A stretch of 64,000 bases of DNA, taken from the NCBI RefSeq assembly GCF_001050375.1, contig NZ_KQ130482.1:388954-452953 (forward strand), read 5' to 3'. Made by a program: the position numbers and the translations under genes. Within the stretch, counting starts at the first letter, position 1. Each line of letters opens with the position of its first letter. Origin of the DNA: Catenovulum maritimum (lineage in GTDB: Bacteria > Pseudomonadota > Gammaproteobacteria > Enterobacterales > Alteromonadaceae). This document shows, in pieces, positions 45,440-54,087 of this stretch. The notes beneath the pieces are model-generated. The model had not been told where the DNA came from, searched no databases, and worked only from the letters and a program-made list of their open reading frames with translations.

Positions 45440-48400
45440 TTATAATTCTATATCATCAACATATAGCTTTCTGTCAATTGAAAGTAGATATTGAATCAAG
45501 TCAGCTTTCTCCTGCTCTGTAAGTTCAACTTTATGATCAGCGGTATTTAATACTTGATCGATAGAATTTGCCTGACCGTTATGGAAATAGGGGGCGCTGT
45601 CCCATAACTCGATTAATGTCGGGGTTCGTATGGCCGTCAATGCTGCCCCGAGTCTATTACCAGAAGCGGCAGTTATTGTTCCAACGTCGTGCATATTGCC
45701 ATCTCTAAAAGCATCTGATTGGTGGCAGCTATTACAATTTTTATCAGTAAAAACTTGTTGCCCACGACTAGCCGAGTCTGTTAAATCGCCATTGTATGTT
45801 CGATATGGTGAATGTTTGACTCTTTGCTTGCCAAGTCCATTTATATAAGCGGCTAATGCATCTAGATCATTCGATAGATTAGCGCTGACGTGGCTGATAG
45901 GATCGTCGTTAGCGCCAAAAGTTTGTCCTTGAACTAATCCGTCCCCTCCATTCAGTCTTTCAATTTGTAATTCAAAATCTTGTACTTCATCAAAATTACC
46001 AGACCAGTGTAAGTTGCCAAAACGTGTGCCATTTGAGCCATTTAGCGAAATAGTATTGCGAAGCCCTTCACCGAGTGAAGTGATATCCCAAGTTCTCCCA
46101 TCGTGACCAGCACCATCATGGCAGCTCGCACAACTCATGTATCCTTCGTTGCCCATTTGCGGAATTGAAGAGTGATAGAAAACTTGCAAACCCTTAAGTT
46201 CTTCAGCAGAAAGTGTTTCTGTGGCAACTGTCGAAATAGTTTCAACGTTAGGGTTGATATCGCCCTGATTTAAATAAGACGAAATATCAATTGCAGAAAT
46301 ACTACGATCAGTGAAGTTTTTAACATATAGAGTACGCAAATTACTGCACATTTCTTGAGGTGCTCCACCGACTCTAAATCTTGCTGTAGTGTTGTTTTCA
46401 GCATTTGTTACTAAAACCACATTGTTACCTTGAAGCGATATCGCGTTGATTTGTTCATTGACTAGATAAGTTATGCCCGCTGGATCTGAAACGTTATCTA
46501 AATCTATCGCGTTATCACGGCTGGTCGCGTCGATATTTGAATCGATATTATTGGTTAAATCTAGGGTAACTATGATGGACCTGACGGTATTATCATCGTC
46601 TAGCGCTTCTGAGTTTGTACTCCCTGCACGTGAACCACGGTCGGTATTCGCTTTATTGGCTGTGATATAGGCAAATTCGCCGGCCGAATCAATCACGATA
46701 CTGCGCAAATAATTAGGTACCCCAGAGCCATGATCTATGTCATCTGGCACTAAAATTTTATTCACTGTTATGGTTCGAGTTAAGCTCATATTTTGGCTGA
46801 TATCGACATCGTAGACACTGCCATGGTCTAACGCTGAGATGAATCGAGTTACTAGCAGCCTATCACCATTTAAAGCCATTGCTTTTGGGGTAGAGCCTAA
46901 ATATAAACGTTGGACAATTTGTTTTGTGGATACGTTAATTTTAATAACTTCGCCACTGGCATACAAAGCGACATAAACGAAACCATCTTGCGAAACAAGA
47001 TTAATTGGTTGAGTACCATGACCAGTATCAATTGAGAATTGAGGCTGTCCATCGGTATTAAAAAACACCACTTTATCGTCATTTTGATAAGTTACTGCTT
47101 TCAGCTCACCTGTTTGTGTGATTGAAGTAGGTGTTTCGTAACCTAGGTTAATTTCCATTTTATAGCTATGTGTCTTTTCTAAAGTATCCGAATGAAAAGA
47201 TGATGTGATGATCGCGATAGTATCGTTGTCTGGGTTAACAACCCAAACATCTTGGTTTTGCTCTGTTTGTGCGCAAGATATTTGAGACGACTTTGTCGGA
47301 AAATAACTTACTCCACTATAACTGGGTTCAGCGTCTGGTTCTGGTGGGGTTACTGGTATTCCAGGTGTTGCACCATTCAGTAAATCGCCATCATTAGTGG
47401 TGAAACTAAATTGGTAATCTTGCATCGTATTACCCATGAAATCTTGAATACCAGAAACACTAACTTGATATTGGGTGTTTGCTGCCAAATTTTCATTAGG
47501 CCAAATCGATATCATCCCAGTATGTGCAAGCTGATAACGAAAATCTATACTTTCGTTTGTTGTTAGATTTGTCACTGAGACTGCATTTTCAACTGTTTCT
47601 GTTCTAAGCGTCTCAGGTATATGGACATGAATAAAAGTGTCAATCGGCACACCAACTTGTTCTGCTAGTGGTCTATGCCCTGCTACATATGGAGCACGAG
47701 TATCAGGCTCATCACTTGTTACAAAAAAGCACATGCCTTGTTCATTTACATCATCAGTCACCCACCAGTCGTAGCCACCAAAGATACCAACTTGACCAAT
47801 TGGCCTGAAATACTGGCTGCCGTCACACTGGTTTGCAATATCGTCAAATTTATACACGATTTGGTCAAACTCTTGTGCATCTATTTGACCATCTTCAAAT
47901 AAGGTTTCGCAAAGCGCCATATTTACTTGGAAGTGGTCGACATAGGCATATTCATCTTGAAAATTAACATACATAGGATCACTAGAGCCGTCTCCATCTG
48001 AATCATTATTTTCATCTTGATCAAAAAATATTTCGCAGGTTACTTTAGGGTTTTCTGGATCTAAAAAGTCGACAATGAATAAGCTAGGGTAGTCTCGTTT
48101 CGGTACATCTATGCCATCTAAAGCCCTAGCAGAGTAAACCATTTTACTTGCACCATATGCCTCTACCCAATAACCGCCGACGCCGACTGTATTGCCACTA
48201 GGTTCGGTTCTTTGCTCGTTATAGACACTCAGTAAACGCGGTAACCTACCTTGTTTAAAACCAGATACATCATAAACAGCTAAGCCTGTTGATTGTTGAT
48301 CGGATGCTACAACCAATAAATTCCCTAACCATGTTGGAAATCCTGTTACACCTGTCGCGGCTAAATGATCCCAATGAACGATAGGCTCACCTAACCAAAC

Positions 48401-49108
48401 CCCTAGGTTAGTTGGGCCAAAAAGGGCTTCTAATTCTGGATTTCCTTCAACAGACCAAGGATTAATTGGGCCACCTTCTATATGTTTTGAGCTATCTCGG
48501 ATGATATATTGACCTTGATTGTCAAAGCCATAATTCCAATAACTACGAATATAATAGGGCGCTGTCATATGGACATATGCAATTGGGTCATATCCCCAAT
48601 CCCAGTAATTTTCATTGGTGTTAAGTTCACCATCTGTGCCTGCTAGTTCAGGGTGATGGCTCAAATCACCTGAGTTTCTACCGTATAAAAGTGGGCCTTT
48701 ATTCGGATCAAATCTGACTACCGTCGCATGAGCAGCAATTGGCATACCCGGATGGCAATCATCAGTATCACAAGTTAATTGTCGATATAAGCTGGGATTG
48801 GTTAAATCCGATAAATCCCAAGCAGAATCTCGGGTGCGGTTATTTAAGGTAATACCATCTAATGGCTCTCCCGTAATGGGATCGATAAAAGTTGTTGAAG
48901 TGGTTCCTGGTGCTTCAGGTAGGTTAATTAATATAGGACCTACCGGCATTAAGATAGCCGTTCTGCCGTATTCAGTTCCGCGTTTTGCTAAAAATTCACC
49001 TTTTGTACCGTAATCTTGGTTGCTAGGATATTCGACGGCTAGAGTTTGAAAGCTTGTAACAATGCCAACGGCGGCGCAAGCATGGACTAAATAATTGAAT
49101 AATTTCAT
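45440..49108 (-). CDS. very large secreted protein: Ig-like domain, beta-propeller and dihaem cytochrome c module
   Basis: The protein has 1,222 residues with a signal peptide ending near FQTLAVE. The first ~480 residues have no clear family. An SbsA/Big_5-type Ig-like domain follows (about 490-590; ENLAANTQYQVSVSGIQDFMGN). A YVTN-like beta-propeller spans about 600-950 (VYVALYASGEVIKINVSTKQIV). The C-terminal ~240 residues form a cytochrome c peroxidase/MauG-like region with CASCH (C993) and CNSCH (C1125), plus GAALTAIRTPTLIELWDSAPYFHNG. That last motif is typical of dihaem peroxidase relatives. It overlaps the upstream lipoprotein gene by 4 bp (ATGA), so the two are translationally coupled. 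A redox role outside the cytoplasm is likely; the substrate is unknown. Confidence 0.75.
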   Translation of the reverse strand: MKLFNYLVHACAAVGIVTSFQTLAVEYPSNQDYGTKGEFLAKRGTEYGRTAILMPVGPILINLPEAPGTTSTTFIDPITGEPLDGITLNNRTRDSAWDLSDLTNPSLYRQLTCDTDDCHPGMPIAAHATVVRFDPNKGPLLYGRNSGDLSHHPELAGTDGELNTNENYWDWGYDPIAYVHMTAPYYIRSYWNYGFDNQGQYIIRDSSKHIEGGPINPWSVEGNPELEALFGPTNLGVWLGEPIVHWDHLAATGVTGFPTWLGNLLVVASDQQSTGLAVYDVSGFKQGRLPRLLSVYNEQRTEPSGNTVGVGGYWVEAYGASKMVYSARALDGIDVPKRDYPSLFIVDFLDPENPKVTCEIFFDQDENNDSDGDGSSDPMYVNFQDEYAYVDHFQVNMALCETLFEDGQIDAQEFDQIVYKFDDIANQCDGSQYFRPIGQVGIFGGYDWWVTDDVNEQGMCFFVTSDEPDTRAPYVAGHRPLAEQVGVPIDTFIHVHIPETLRTETVENAVSVTNLTTNESIDFRYQLAHTGMISIWPNENLAANTQYQVSVSGIQDFMGNTMQDYQFSFTTNDGDLLNGATPGIPVTPPEPDAEPSYSGVSYFPTKSSQISCAQTEQNQDVWVVNPDNDTIAIITSSFHSDTLEKTHSYKMEINLGYETPTSITQTGELKAVTYQNDDKVVFFNTDGQPQFSIDTGHGTQPINLVSQDGFVYVALYASGEVIKINVSTKQIVQRLYLGSTPKAMALNGDRLLVTRFISALDHGSVYDVDISQNMSLTRTITVNKILVPDDIDHGSGVPNYLRSIVIDSAGEFAYITANKANTDRGSRAGSTNSEALDDDNTVRSIIVTLDLTNNIDSNIDATSRDNAIDLDNVSDPAGITYLVNEQINAISLQGNNVVLVTNAENNTTARFRVGGAPQEMCSNLRTLYVKNFTDRSISAIDISSYLNQGDINPNVETISTVATETLSAEELKGLQVFYHSSIPQMGNEGYMSCASCHDGAGHDGRTWDITSLGEGLRNTISLNGSNGTRFGNLHWSGNFDEVQDFELQIERLNGGDGLVQGQTFGANDDPISHVSANLSNDLDALAAYINGLGKQRVKHSPYRTYNGDLTDSASRGQQVFTDKNCNSCHQSDAFRDGNMHDVGTITAASGNRLGAALTAIRTPTLIELWDSAPYFHNGQANSIDQVLNTADHKVELTEQEKADLIQYLLSIDRKLYVDDIEL

Positions 49109-49569
49109 TGTATCGCTCCTACTTGAATTGGAGCGCTAAAAACACTGTTGCCAAACTCATCAAAAGACTCAATGAATAATTGACCACCACTTAACCTAGA
49201 TGCAGCTGTTAAACTCGCCTGATTATTACTGGTAACAAGTGTGTTGAATTCACCTGTATTTGCGGTAAATAAAATTCGATAACTGTGGGCATTACTTTCA
49301 TCCCAGCTTAACAATAAATTCCCTGAGCTGTCGTCCTGCAATTGCAAGTTTGTAATGGTTAAACTTGCTAAATCAGTTGTGTTCAAAGATTTAGCGGGTG
49401 GCTTTGGATTGTAATTAACAACCACAGGTTCTGGCGTAGGGGGAGAAATAATGGGAGGTTCTGGGTTATCCGTTTCATCTTCAATTGAAATTGAAGCGTT
49501 ACAGCCGCTTAGTAATAAAATTGTCATCACACTAAGTCCACTTTTCGTTAATTCATTTACTAATTTCAT
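49105..49569 (-). CDS. small lipoprotein with FN3-like domain
   Basis: The protein has 154 residues with a lipobox (ILLLSGC) and a Pro/Glu-rich linker (NPEPPIISPPTPEP). A ~90-residue beta domain follows (LLLSWDESNAHSYRILFTANTG, LFIESFDEFGNSVFSAPIQV) that looks like fibronectin type III. Its stop overlaps the start of the 1,222-residue cytochrome protein gene by 4 bp, which indicates a coupled operon. It probably anchors or accompanies that protein at the membrane. GTGTTAACAAAA at 49677-49688, upstream of the start, resembles the candidate operator word. Confidence 0.7.
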   Translation of the reverse strand: MKLVNELTKSGLSVMTILLLSGCNASISIEDETDNPEPPIISPPTPEPVVVNYNPKPPAKSLNTTDLASLTITNLQLQDDSSGNLLLSWDESNAHSYRILFTANTGEFNTLVTSNNQASLTAASRLSGGQLFIESFDEFGNSVFSAPIQVGAIQ

Positions 49570-49992
49570 ATTGCCTCTTGCATTAGACCGCTAAATAAAT
49601 ATTTCCTTTCAAAGATAGAACTTGAATATAAGACAAATATTTCAGTTTTATTCTAGCGATTATGAAAAATTAGACAGTGTTAACAAAAAAATGTGGAGAG
49701 GTGGTAGTTAATTTAAATAATGATATTGGAGAGGCAAGGGACGCAGCGCGTTGAAAAATTAACTTAATCATCAAGTAATTCATTTGTGTTTTTATAATTG
49801 AGTGTATTTTCAGGCACTAGGTATAAGTAGCTGAAAAAACGTAACTAAAATTCATTTTTATTTTTTGTTATTAATCTTTAGCTGCAAATATTGATACTGC
49901 ATTTTAGCTAAGAGAGTCTATAAAACTAATCAATTATGAAAGATAGGCTAGAATAATAGAATGTTTAGACGTACACGGCTTTTCGTATCTTA
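49570..49992. other. divergent intergenic region
   Basis: The 423 bp between divergent genes show no gene-like frame. A GTTAAC word lies at 49679-49684, and AT-rich sequence surrounds both starts. Nothing else was recognised. Confidence 0.4.
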
Positions 49993-50880
49993 ATGCTCCC
50001 ATATCAGTTGTTTATAAAATTTTTATATTTGACCTGTTTTTGGCTTGGTGCTTTTTCAGCCGGTGCTGCAGATATCGTTAATATTGTCAAAGGTCAATCT
50101 GCATTTGACACTCGTAATAAATATACAGATGCAGTACTTAGATCGACTCTAGAGCAAAGCACAGATAAGTATGGTCCTTATGTCTTAAATTACGTTAAAG
50201 AAGTTATACCTACCCCCAGAATTAGCCAGTTTCTTGCGGATGACCATTTATTAAACGTAGCAATCGCACTGACTAACAAAGAATGGGAGCGGGATTTAAT
50301 TACTATACGTATTCCTATTCGCAAAGGCCTACTAAATTATCGACTCCTATTGATAAATAGAAAAAATTCAGACAAATTTAAAAATATTAAAACGGTCGAA
50401 GACCTAAAAAAACTCTCTGTTGGCCTTCGAAAAACTTGGGTGACACATGGGGTAATGTCTGATTTAGGTTTTAGTATTGTTGATGCATTTGCCTACGATG
50501 CTATTTTTTCTATGTTACAAAAACAAAGGTTTGATTATATCCCGCGCGGAATCTACGAAATTTATGATGAATTAGAGGCGCGTAAAGAATTAACTGACTT
50601 GATGATAGAGCCTAATTTAGCCCTTCATATACCCGCACCAATTTATATGTTTGTGTCGCCTGCACATCCCAGAATTGCCAAGCGACTTGAATATGGACTT
50701 AACAAAATGGTCGTCACTGGTAGGTTAAATCAAATTTTTGACGATTTTTATGGCGATTTAATTAAAAGAGCGCAGTTACATAAAAGATTAATACTAGAGG
50801 TTGGTAACCAACAATTGCCAGAGAAGACACCAATACATGATAAATCGTTATGGATAGATATATTGAACCAACAAAAGTAA
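49993..50880 (+). CDS. periplasmic solute-binding-like protein (paralogue 2)
   Basis: The protein has 295 residues with a signal peptide ending in FSAGA-AD. It is related along its length to the protein at 459-1331. Shared features are IRIPIRKGLLNYRLLLI, QRFDYIPRG, PAPIYMFV and the C-terminal NQQLPEKTPIHDKSLW. The family resembles amino-acid-type periplasmic binding proteins, but no transporter genes adjoin either copy. The ligand and partner are unknown. A strong terminator follows at 50977. The ribosome site before ATG 49993 is weak. Confidence 0.7.
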   Translation: MLPYQLFIKFLYLTCFWLGAFSAGAADIVNIVKGQSAFDTRNKYTDAVLRSTLEQSTDKYGPYVLNYVKEVIPTPRISQFLADDHLLNVAIALTNKEWERDLITIRIPIRKGLLNYRLLLINRKNSDKFKNIKTVEDLKKLSVGLRKTWVTHGVMSDLGFSIVDAFAYDAIFSMLQKQRFDYIPRGIYEIYDELEARKELTDLMIEPNLALHIPAPIYMFVSPAHPRIAKRLEYGLNKMVVTGRLNQIFDDFYGDLIKRAQLHKRLILEVGNQQLPEKTPIHDKSLWIDILNQQK

Positions 50881-50976
50881 AGTTCAGATATACCTCAATA
50901 GTAAAATTATCACGGTAATTTAATCGATAATATGTTCAGAGGTTACGTCTTTTAGGGGTCATGAGAATGAGTTCGC

Positions 50977-51005
50977 TAGGCTAGAAGCTAACCGCTTCTA
51001 GCCTA
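50977..51005. terminator. bidirectional terminator
   Basis: A perfect 12-bp stem has arms TAGGCTAGAAGC (50977-50988) and GCTTCTAGCCTA (50994-51005) with a 5-nt loop. It lies between the genes ending at 50880 (+) and 51015 (-). Confidence 0.85.
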
Positions 51006-51014
51006 TTTCGAGTT

Positions 51015-52052
51015 TTATTTTAGCGCGACACTCATTAACGTATCGTGAGCTGTTAAATATAAAGTTTTTTCATCTGCTGATAAGGTGCAGTTTGCAGTTA
51101 ATTTACCTGTGTAGATTTTCGCTAATACTTTTCCTTCTGGCGTGATAAGCCAAACACCGCCTGGCCCAGTTGCAAATAAATTACCGCTTGAATGCAAAGC
51201 CATTCCGTCCGGCATACCTATTTCGCCTTTTACCTTAACATCGTCAGTGGCGTCGATTAATAATCGCTTGTTGCTGATGCTGCCATCAGATTCAACTTGA
51301 TAAGCTAACCAACGAGGAAATTCTTCATCAGACACAGCAACATATAAGGTTTTTTCATCTTTTGATAAGGCGATACCATTTGGAAAATTGATACTATCAT
51401 CGAGTAGTTCTAGTTTACCTGCTGGGTTAATACGAAAAAGCCCCTGAAATGCCAATTCTTTACGTGGATCATTTAACCTTTCTTTTAAACCGTAAGCTGG
51501 ATCTGTGAAGTATAAGCTGCCGTCAGAATGATAGACTGCGTCGTTTGGACTGTTTAAACGCTTGCCGTTTAAGTTGCCAGCTAAAGTGATAAATTTAGAT
51601 TTAGGCTTGTCTAAATCTGAGTCCATAATGGCAACACGTCTGTCCCCTTGCTGCAATAATACAAGTTGACCTTTAGAGTTTATCAATAGGGCGTTTGAGC
51701 CTTGGTCATGGTCTCCTTCAAATAATCCAGTTGCCCCGGATTTATTTAAATAAAGCTCTGCGCCTTTTCCTGGCTGAAACTTCATAATTTTATTATTCGG
51801 AATGTCTGAATATAATAGATAGCCAGCGTCTGGTACCCAAACAGGCCCTTCAGTCCAAATATGGCCTGAAGCTAGAGTTTCAATTTTTGCATTTGGACTA
51901 AGGTATTTTTCGGCCTCTGCTTCAAAAATTGTCACTGAGGGTTTAAACGCTTCTTGTGCGGTGCTTATTTGATGAGATTCATCTTTAACTGATGCGCAGG
52001 AAGCTAGCAATAAGCTGCTCGACAATAGGGTTAATATTTTTATTTTTTTCAT
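51015..52052 (-). CDS. SMP-30/gluconolactonase-family lactonase, lipoprotein (probable galactonolactonase)
   Basis: The protein has 345 residues with a lipobox (SLLLASC). The SMP-30 propeller motifs are HIWTEGPVWVPDAGYLLYSDIP, LNSPNDAVYHSDGSLYFTDPAYG, NFPNGIALS, GMPDGMALH and LFATGPGGVWLITPEGKVL. These contain the metal-binding Glu, Asn and Asp of the family. It would hydrolyse an aldonolactone, here most likely galactono-lactone, to the free acid. It is the last gene of the dgo operon, 5 bp after the aldolase gene. The lipoprotein signal places the reaction outside the cytoplasm, before uptake by the adjacent MFS transporter. Confidence 0.8.
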   Translation of the reverse strand: MKKIKILTLLSSSLLLASCASVKDESHQISTAQEAFKPSVTIFEAEAEKYLSPNAKIETLASGHIWTEGPVWVPDAGYLLYSDIPNNKIMKFQPGKGAELYLNKSGATGLFEGDHDQGSNALLINSKGQLVLLQQGDRRVAIMDSDLDKPKSKFITLAGNLNGKRLNSPNDAVYHSDGSLYFTDPAYGLKERLNDPRKELAFQGLFRINPAGKLELLDDSINFPNGIALSKDEKTLYVAVSDEEFPRWLAYQVESDGSISNKRLLIDATDDVKVKGEIGMPDGMALHSSGNLFATGPGGVWLITPEGKVLAKIYTGKLTANCTLSADEKTLYLTAHDTLMSVALK

Positions 52053-52057
52053 CTTTA

Positions 52058-52708
52058 TTATTCCATTGGTAATTTAGATAGATATGATTTGATATGCTTG
52101 ATTAATTCTAATTTTTCGTTTTCTGTTGTAACTGCTCGGGTCAGATCATTGCCGACGCCAACACCGACGGCTCCAGCATTGAACCAATCTGTGATATTGT
52201 CTAAATTTACGCCACCTACAGGCATAAATGGCACGCCTGAAAAAGGACCTTGTAAATCTTTAAAATACTTCACACCTAGTGAGCCAGCAGGAAAAATCTT
52301 GATAAAATCTGCCTTAAACTCTATGGCTTCTGCAACTTCTGTTGGGGTTAACGCGCCCATTAGCACAGGTAAACCATGGGCGTGAGCTAGCTCAACAACA
52401 TCTTTGTTGGTATTGGGTGTAACAATAAATTGAGCACCAGCTTCAATTGCACTTTCTGCTCTTTGTATATTAGTGATTGTCCCTGCACCAACTAATGCAT
52501 TTGGATAAGTGGCTCTTGCTTCACGGATAGCTTGACAGTATCCGGGGGTATTGGCTGTGACTTCTAGTGTAGATACCCCTGCCGTAACTAAACACTCAAC
52601 AACCTTAGCCACTTGATATTCGTTTTTTAGCCGAATAATGGCGACTAGCTTGCTTGCTTTAATTTTTTCAGAAACGGCTAAGCGTTTTTCTAAGATAGAT
52701 ATATTCAT
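52058..52708 (-). CDS. dgoA: 2-dehydro-3-deoxy-6-phosphogalactonate (KDPG/KDPGal) aldolase
   Basis: The protein has 216 residues, a class I Eda/DgoA-type TIM barrel. Motifs are LVAIIRL, TLEVTANTP with the catalytic Glu, GAGTI, FIVTPNTN and DFIKIFPAGSLG with the Schiff-base Lys (K137), and PFMPVGGV. It splits KDPGal into pyruvate and glyceraldehyde-3-phosphate. Its gene starts directly after the dgoT stop and is 5 bp before the lactonase gene. Sequence alone does not distinguish the KDPG and KDPGal preferences; the operon with galactonate dehydratase favours KDPGal. Confidence 0.85.
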   Translation of the reverse strand: MNISILEKRLAVSEKIKASKLVAIIRLKNEYQVAKVVECLVTAGVSTLEVTANTPGYCQAIREARATYPNALVGAGTITNIQRAESAIEAGAQFIVTPNTNKDVVELAHAHGLPVLMGALTPTEVAEAIEFKADFIKIFPAGSLGVKYFKDLQGPFSGVPFMPVGGVNLDNITDWFNAGAVGVGVGNDLTRAVTTENEKLELIKHIKSYLSKLPME

Positions 52709-54043
52709 TTATATTGCCTTTGCTTCTACTGATGGTGATTCTGTTGAAATTCGTTCAATTTTTCCAACTAAGAATAAATAAGCGCATGATCCAATTGCAG
52801 CTAGCGAGGCAATAAAAATGAGGGCTGGCTTAAAATCACCTCCCTGTACTAAAAAACCAATAATGATGGGGACTGTTACCGCGGATAAGCCACCAATTGA
52901 GTTAAAGCAACCGCCAACCAGACCAACTAGATGTTTAGGTGCCAGTAATGAGACAAATACCCATGCAATTGATGATAAGCCGTTGCCAAAAAATGCGATC
53001 GATAAAAAGGTAATCACCCAAAAGGTATCGTCAGTGTAATTTGCGCCAAGAATAAAGATAGTTAGCAGCATGCCTACAATGATAGGGGCTTTGCGCGCGA
53101 CTTCTTTTGAAACGCCTTTTTTAACTAAAAAATCAGAGCTAAAACCCGAGACTAAAACACCACAAAAGGCCGCTAAAAATGGCACAGAAGCGAGAAATCC
53201 GGATTGAATAAAATCTAGTCCACGGTACTCAACTAAATAGGTTGGGAACCAAGTTAAAAAGAACATTAAAGTACCGCCTAAACAATATTGCCCTATGTAT
53301 ATTCCCCATAATTTTTTGTTAGAGAAGACCGCAATAAAGTCTTGTTTGCTGATCTTAGTCTCTTTCTTTGGTTCTTTGCTGTTAGTTGAAGTTGTTTTGA
53401 CTTCATCAGCTTCGATGAGTTTCAATTCTGACTGGTTTATACTGGGATGATCTTTAGGATCTCGGTAAAAAATATACCAAACGACTGCCCAAACAATACC
53501 GATAATTCCCGAAATTATAAATAGCCCACGCCAACCAAATTGACTTTGAATTAGTGCCAGTACAGGCATTAAAAATGCCAAGCCAATGAATTGCCCTGAA
53601 GTATAGACGGCAATGGCCGAAGCTCGCTCGTTTTCCGGAAACCAAGTTGTCACTATTTTATTGTTACAAGGGTAAGAGGGCGCTTCAAATACGCCTATTA
53701 TCATACGGCAGCCAATTAAAGCGGCAAAAGAGCTAACTAAACCTTGGACTAAAGTGGCAATTGACCAAGCAGTCAAAATGAAAGGATATAAAATTCTAAT
53801 TTTAACTAAATCCACGGTTAAACCGCCTGGAATTTGCAATAGTGAGTAAGTCCAGCCAAAAGCTGAAAATATCAATCCCATTTGGACTGAGCTTAAAGAC
53901 AGCTCTTCCGTGAGTGCAGAAGCTGCGACTGATATATTTGTTCTGTCCATATAATTAATCACGACACTGATAAAAATGAGCGTGAGTATTTGAAACCGCT
54001 TTTTGGTTGGCTTATCACCAATCTTTGTTGTTTGTTGTAACAT
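52709..54043 (-). CDS. dgoT: MFS transporter of the anion:cation symporter family (probable galactonate importer)
   Basis: The protein has 444 residues with twelve predicted helices. ACS-family signatures are NYMDRTNISVAA in helix 1, FSAFGWTYSLLQIPGG and R-x(3)-G-x-x-EAP-x-(Y/F)-P (RMIIGVFEAPSYPC). The loop PENERASAIA is also typical. Relatives carry galactonate, glucarate, hexuronates and tartrate with protons. Its position between galactonate dehydratase and KDPGal aldolase genes points to galactonate. The spacing is tight: 44 bp after dgoD and 0 bp before the aldolase gene. Confidence 0.85.
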   Translation of the reverse strand: MLQQTTKIGDKPTKKRFQILTLIFISVVINYMDRTNISVAASALTEELSLSSVQMGLIFSAFGWTYSLLQIPGGLTVDLVKIRILYPFILTAWSIATLVQGLVSSFAALIGCRMIIGVFEAPSYPCNNKIVTTWFPENERASAIAVYTSGQFIGLAFLMPVLALIQSQFGWRGLFIISGIIGIVWAVVWYIFYRDPKDHPSINQSELKLIEADEVKTTSTNSKEPKKETKISKQDFIAVFSNKKLWGIYIGQYCLGGTLMFFLTWFPTYLVEYRGLDFIQSGFLASVPFLAAFCGVLVSGFSSDFLVKKGVSKEVARKAPIIVGMLLTIFILGANYTDDTFWVITFLSIAFFGNGLSSIAWVFVSLLAPKHLVGLVGGCFNSIGGLSAVTVPIIIGFLVQGGDFKPALIFIASLAAIGSCAYLFLVGKIERISTESPSVEAKAI

Positions 54044-54087
54044 GACTGAGCCTTATTTTTTCTATAATTAATTTGTGCTTAAATCGA

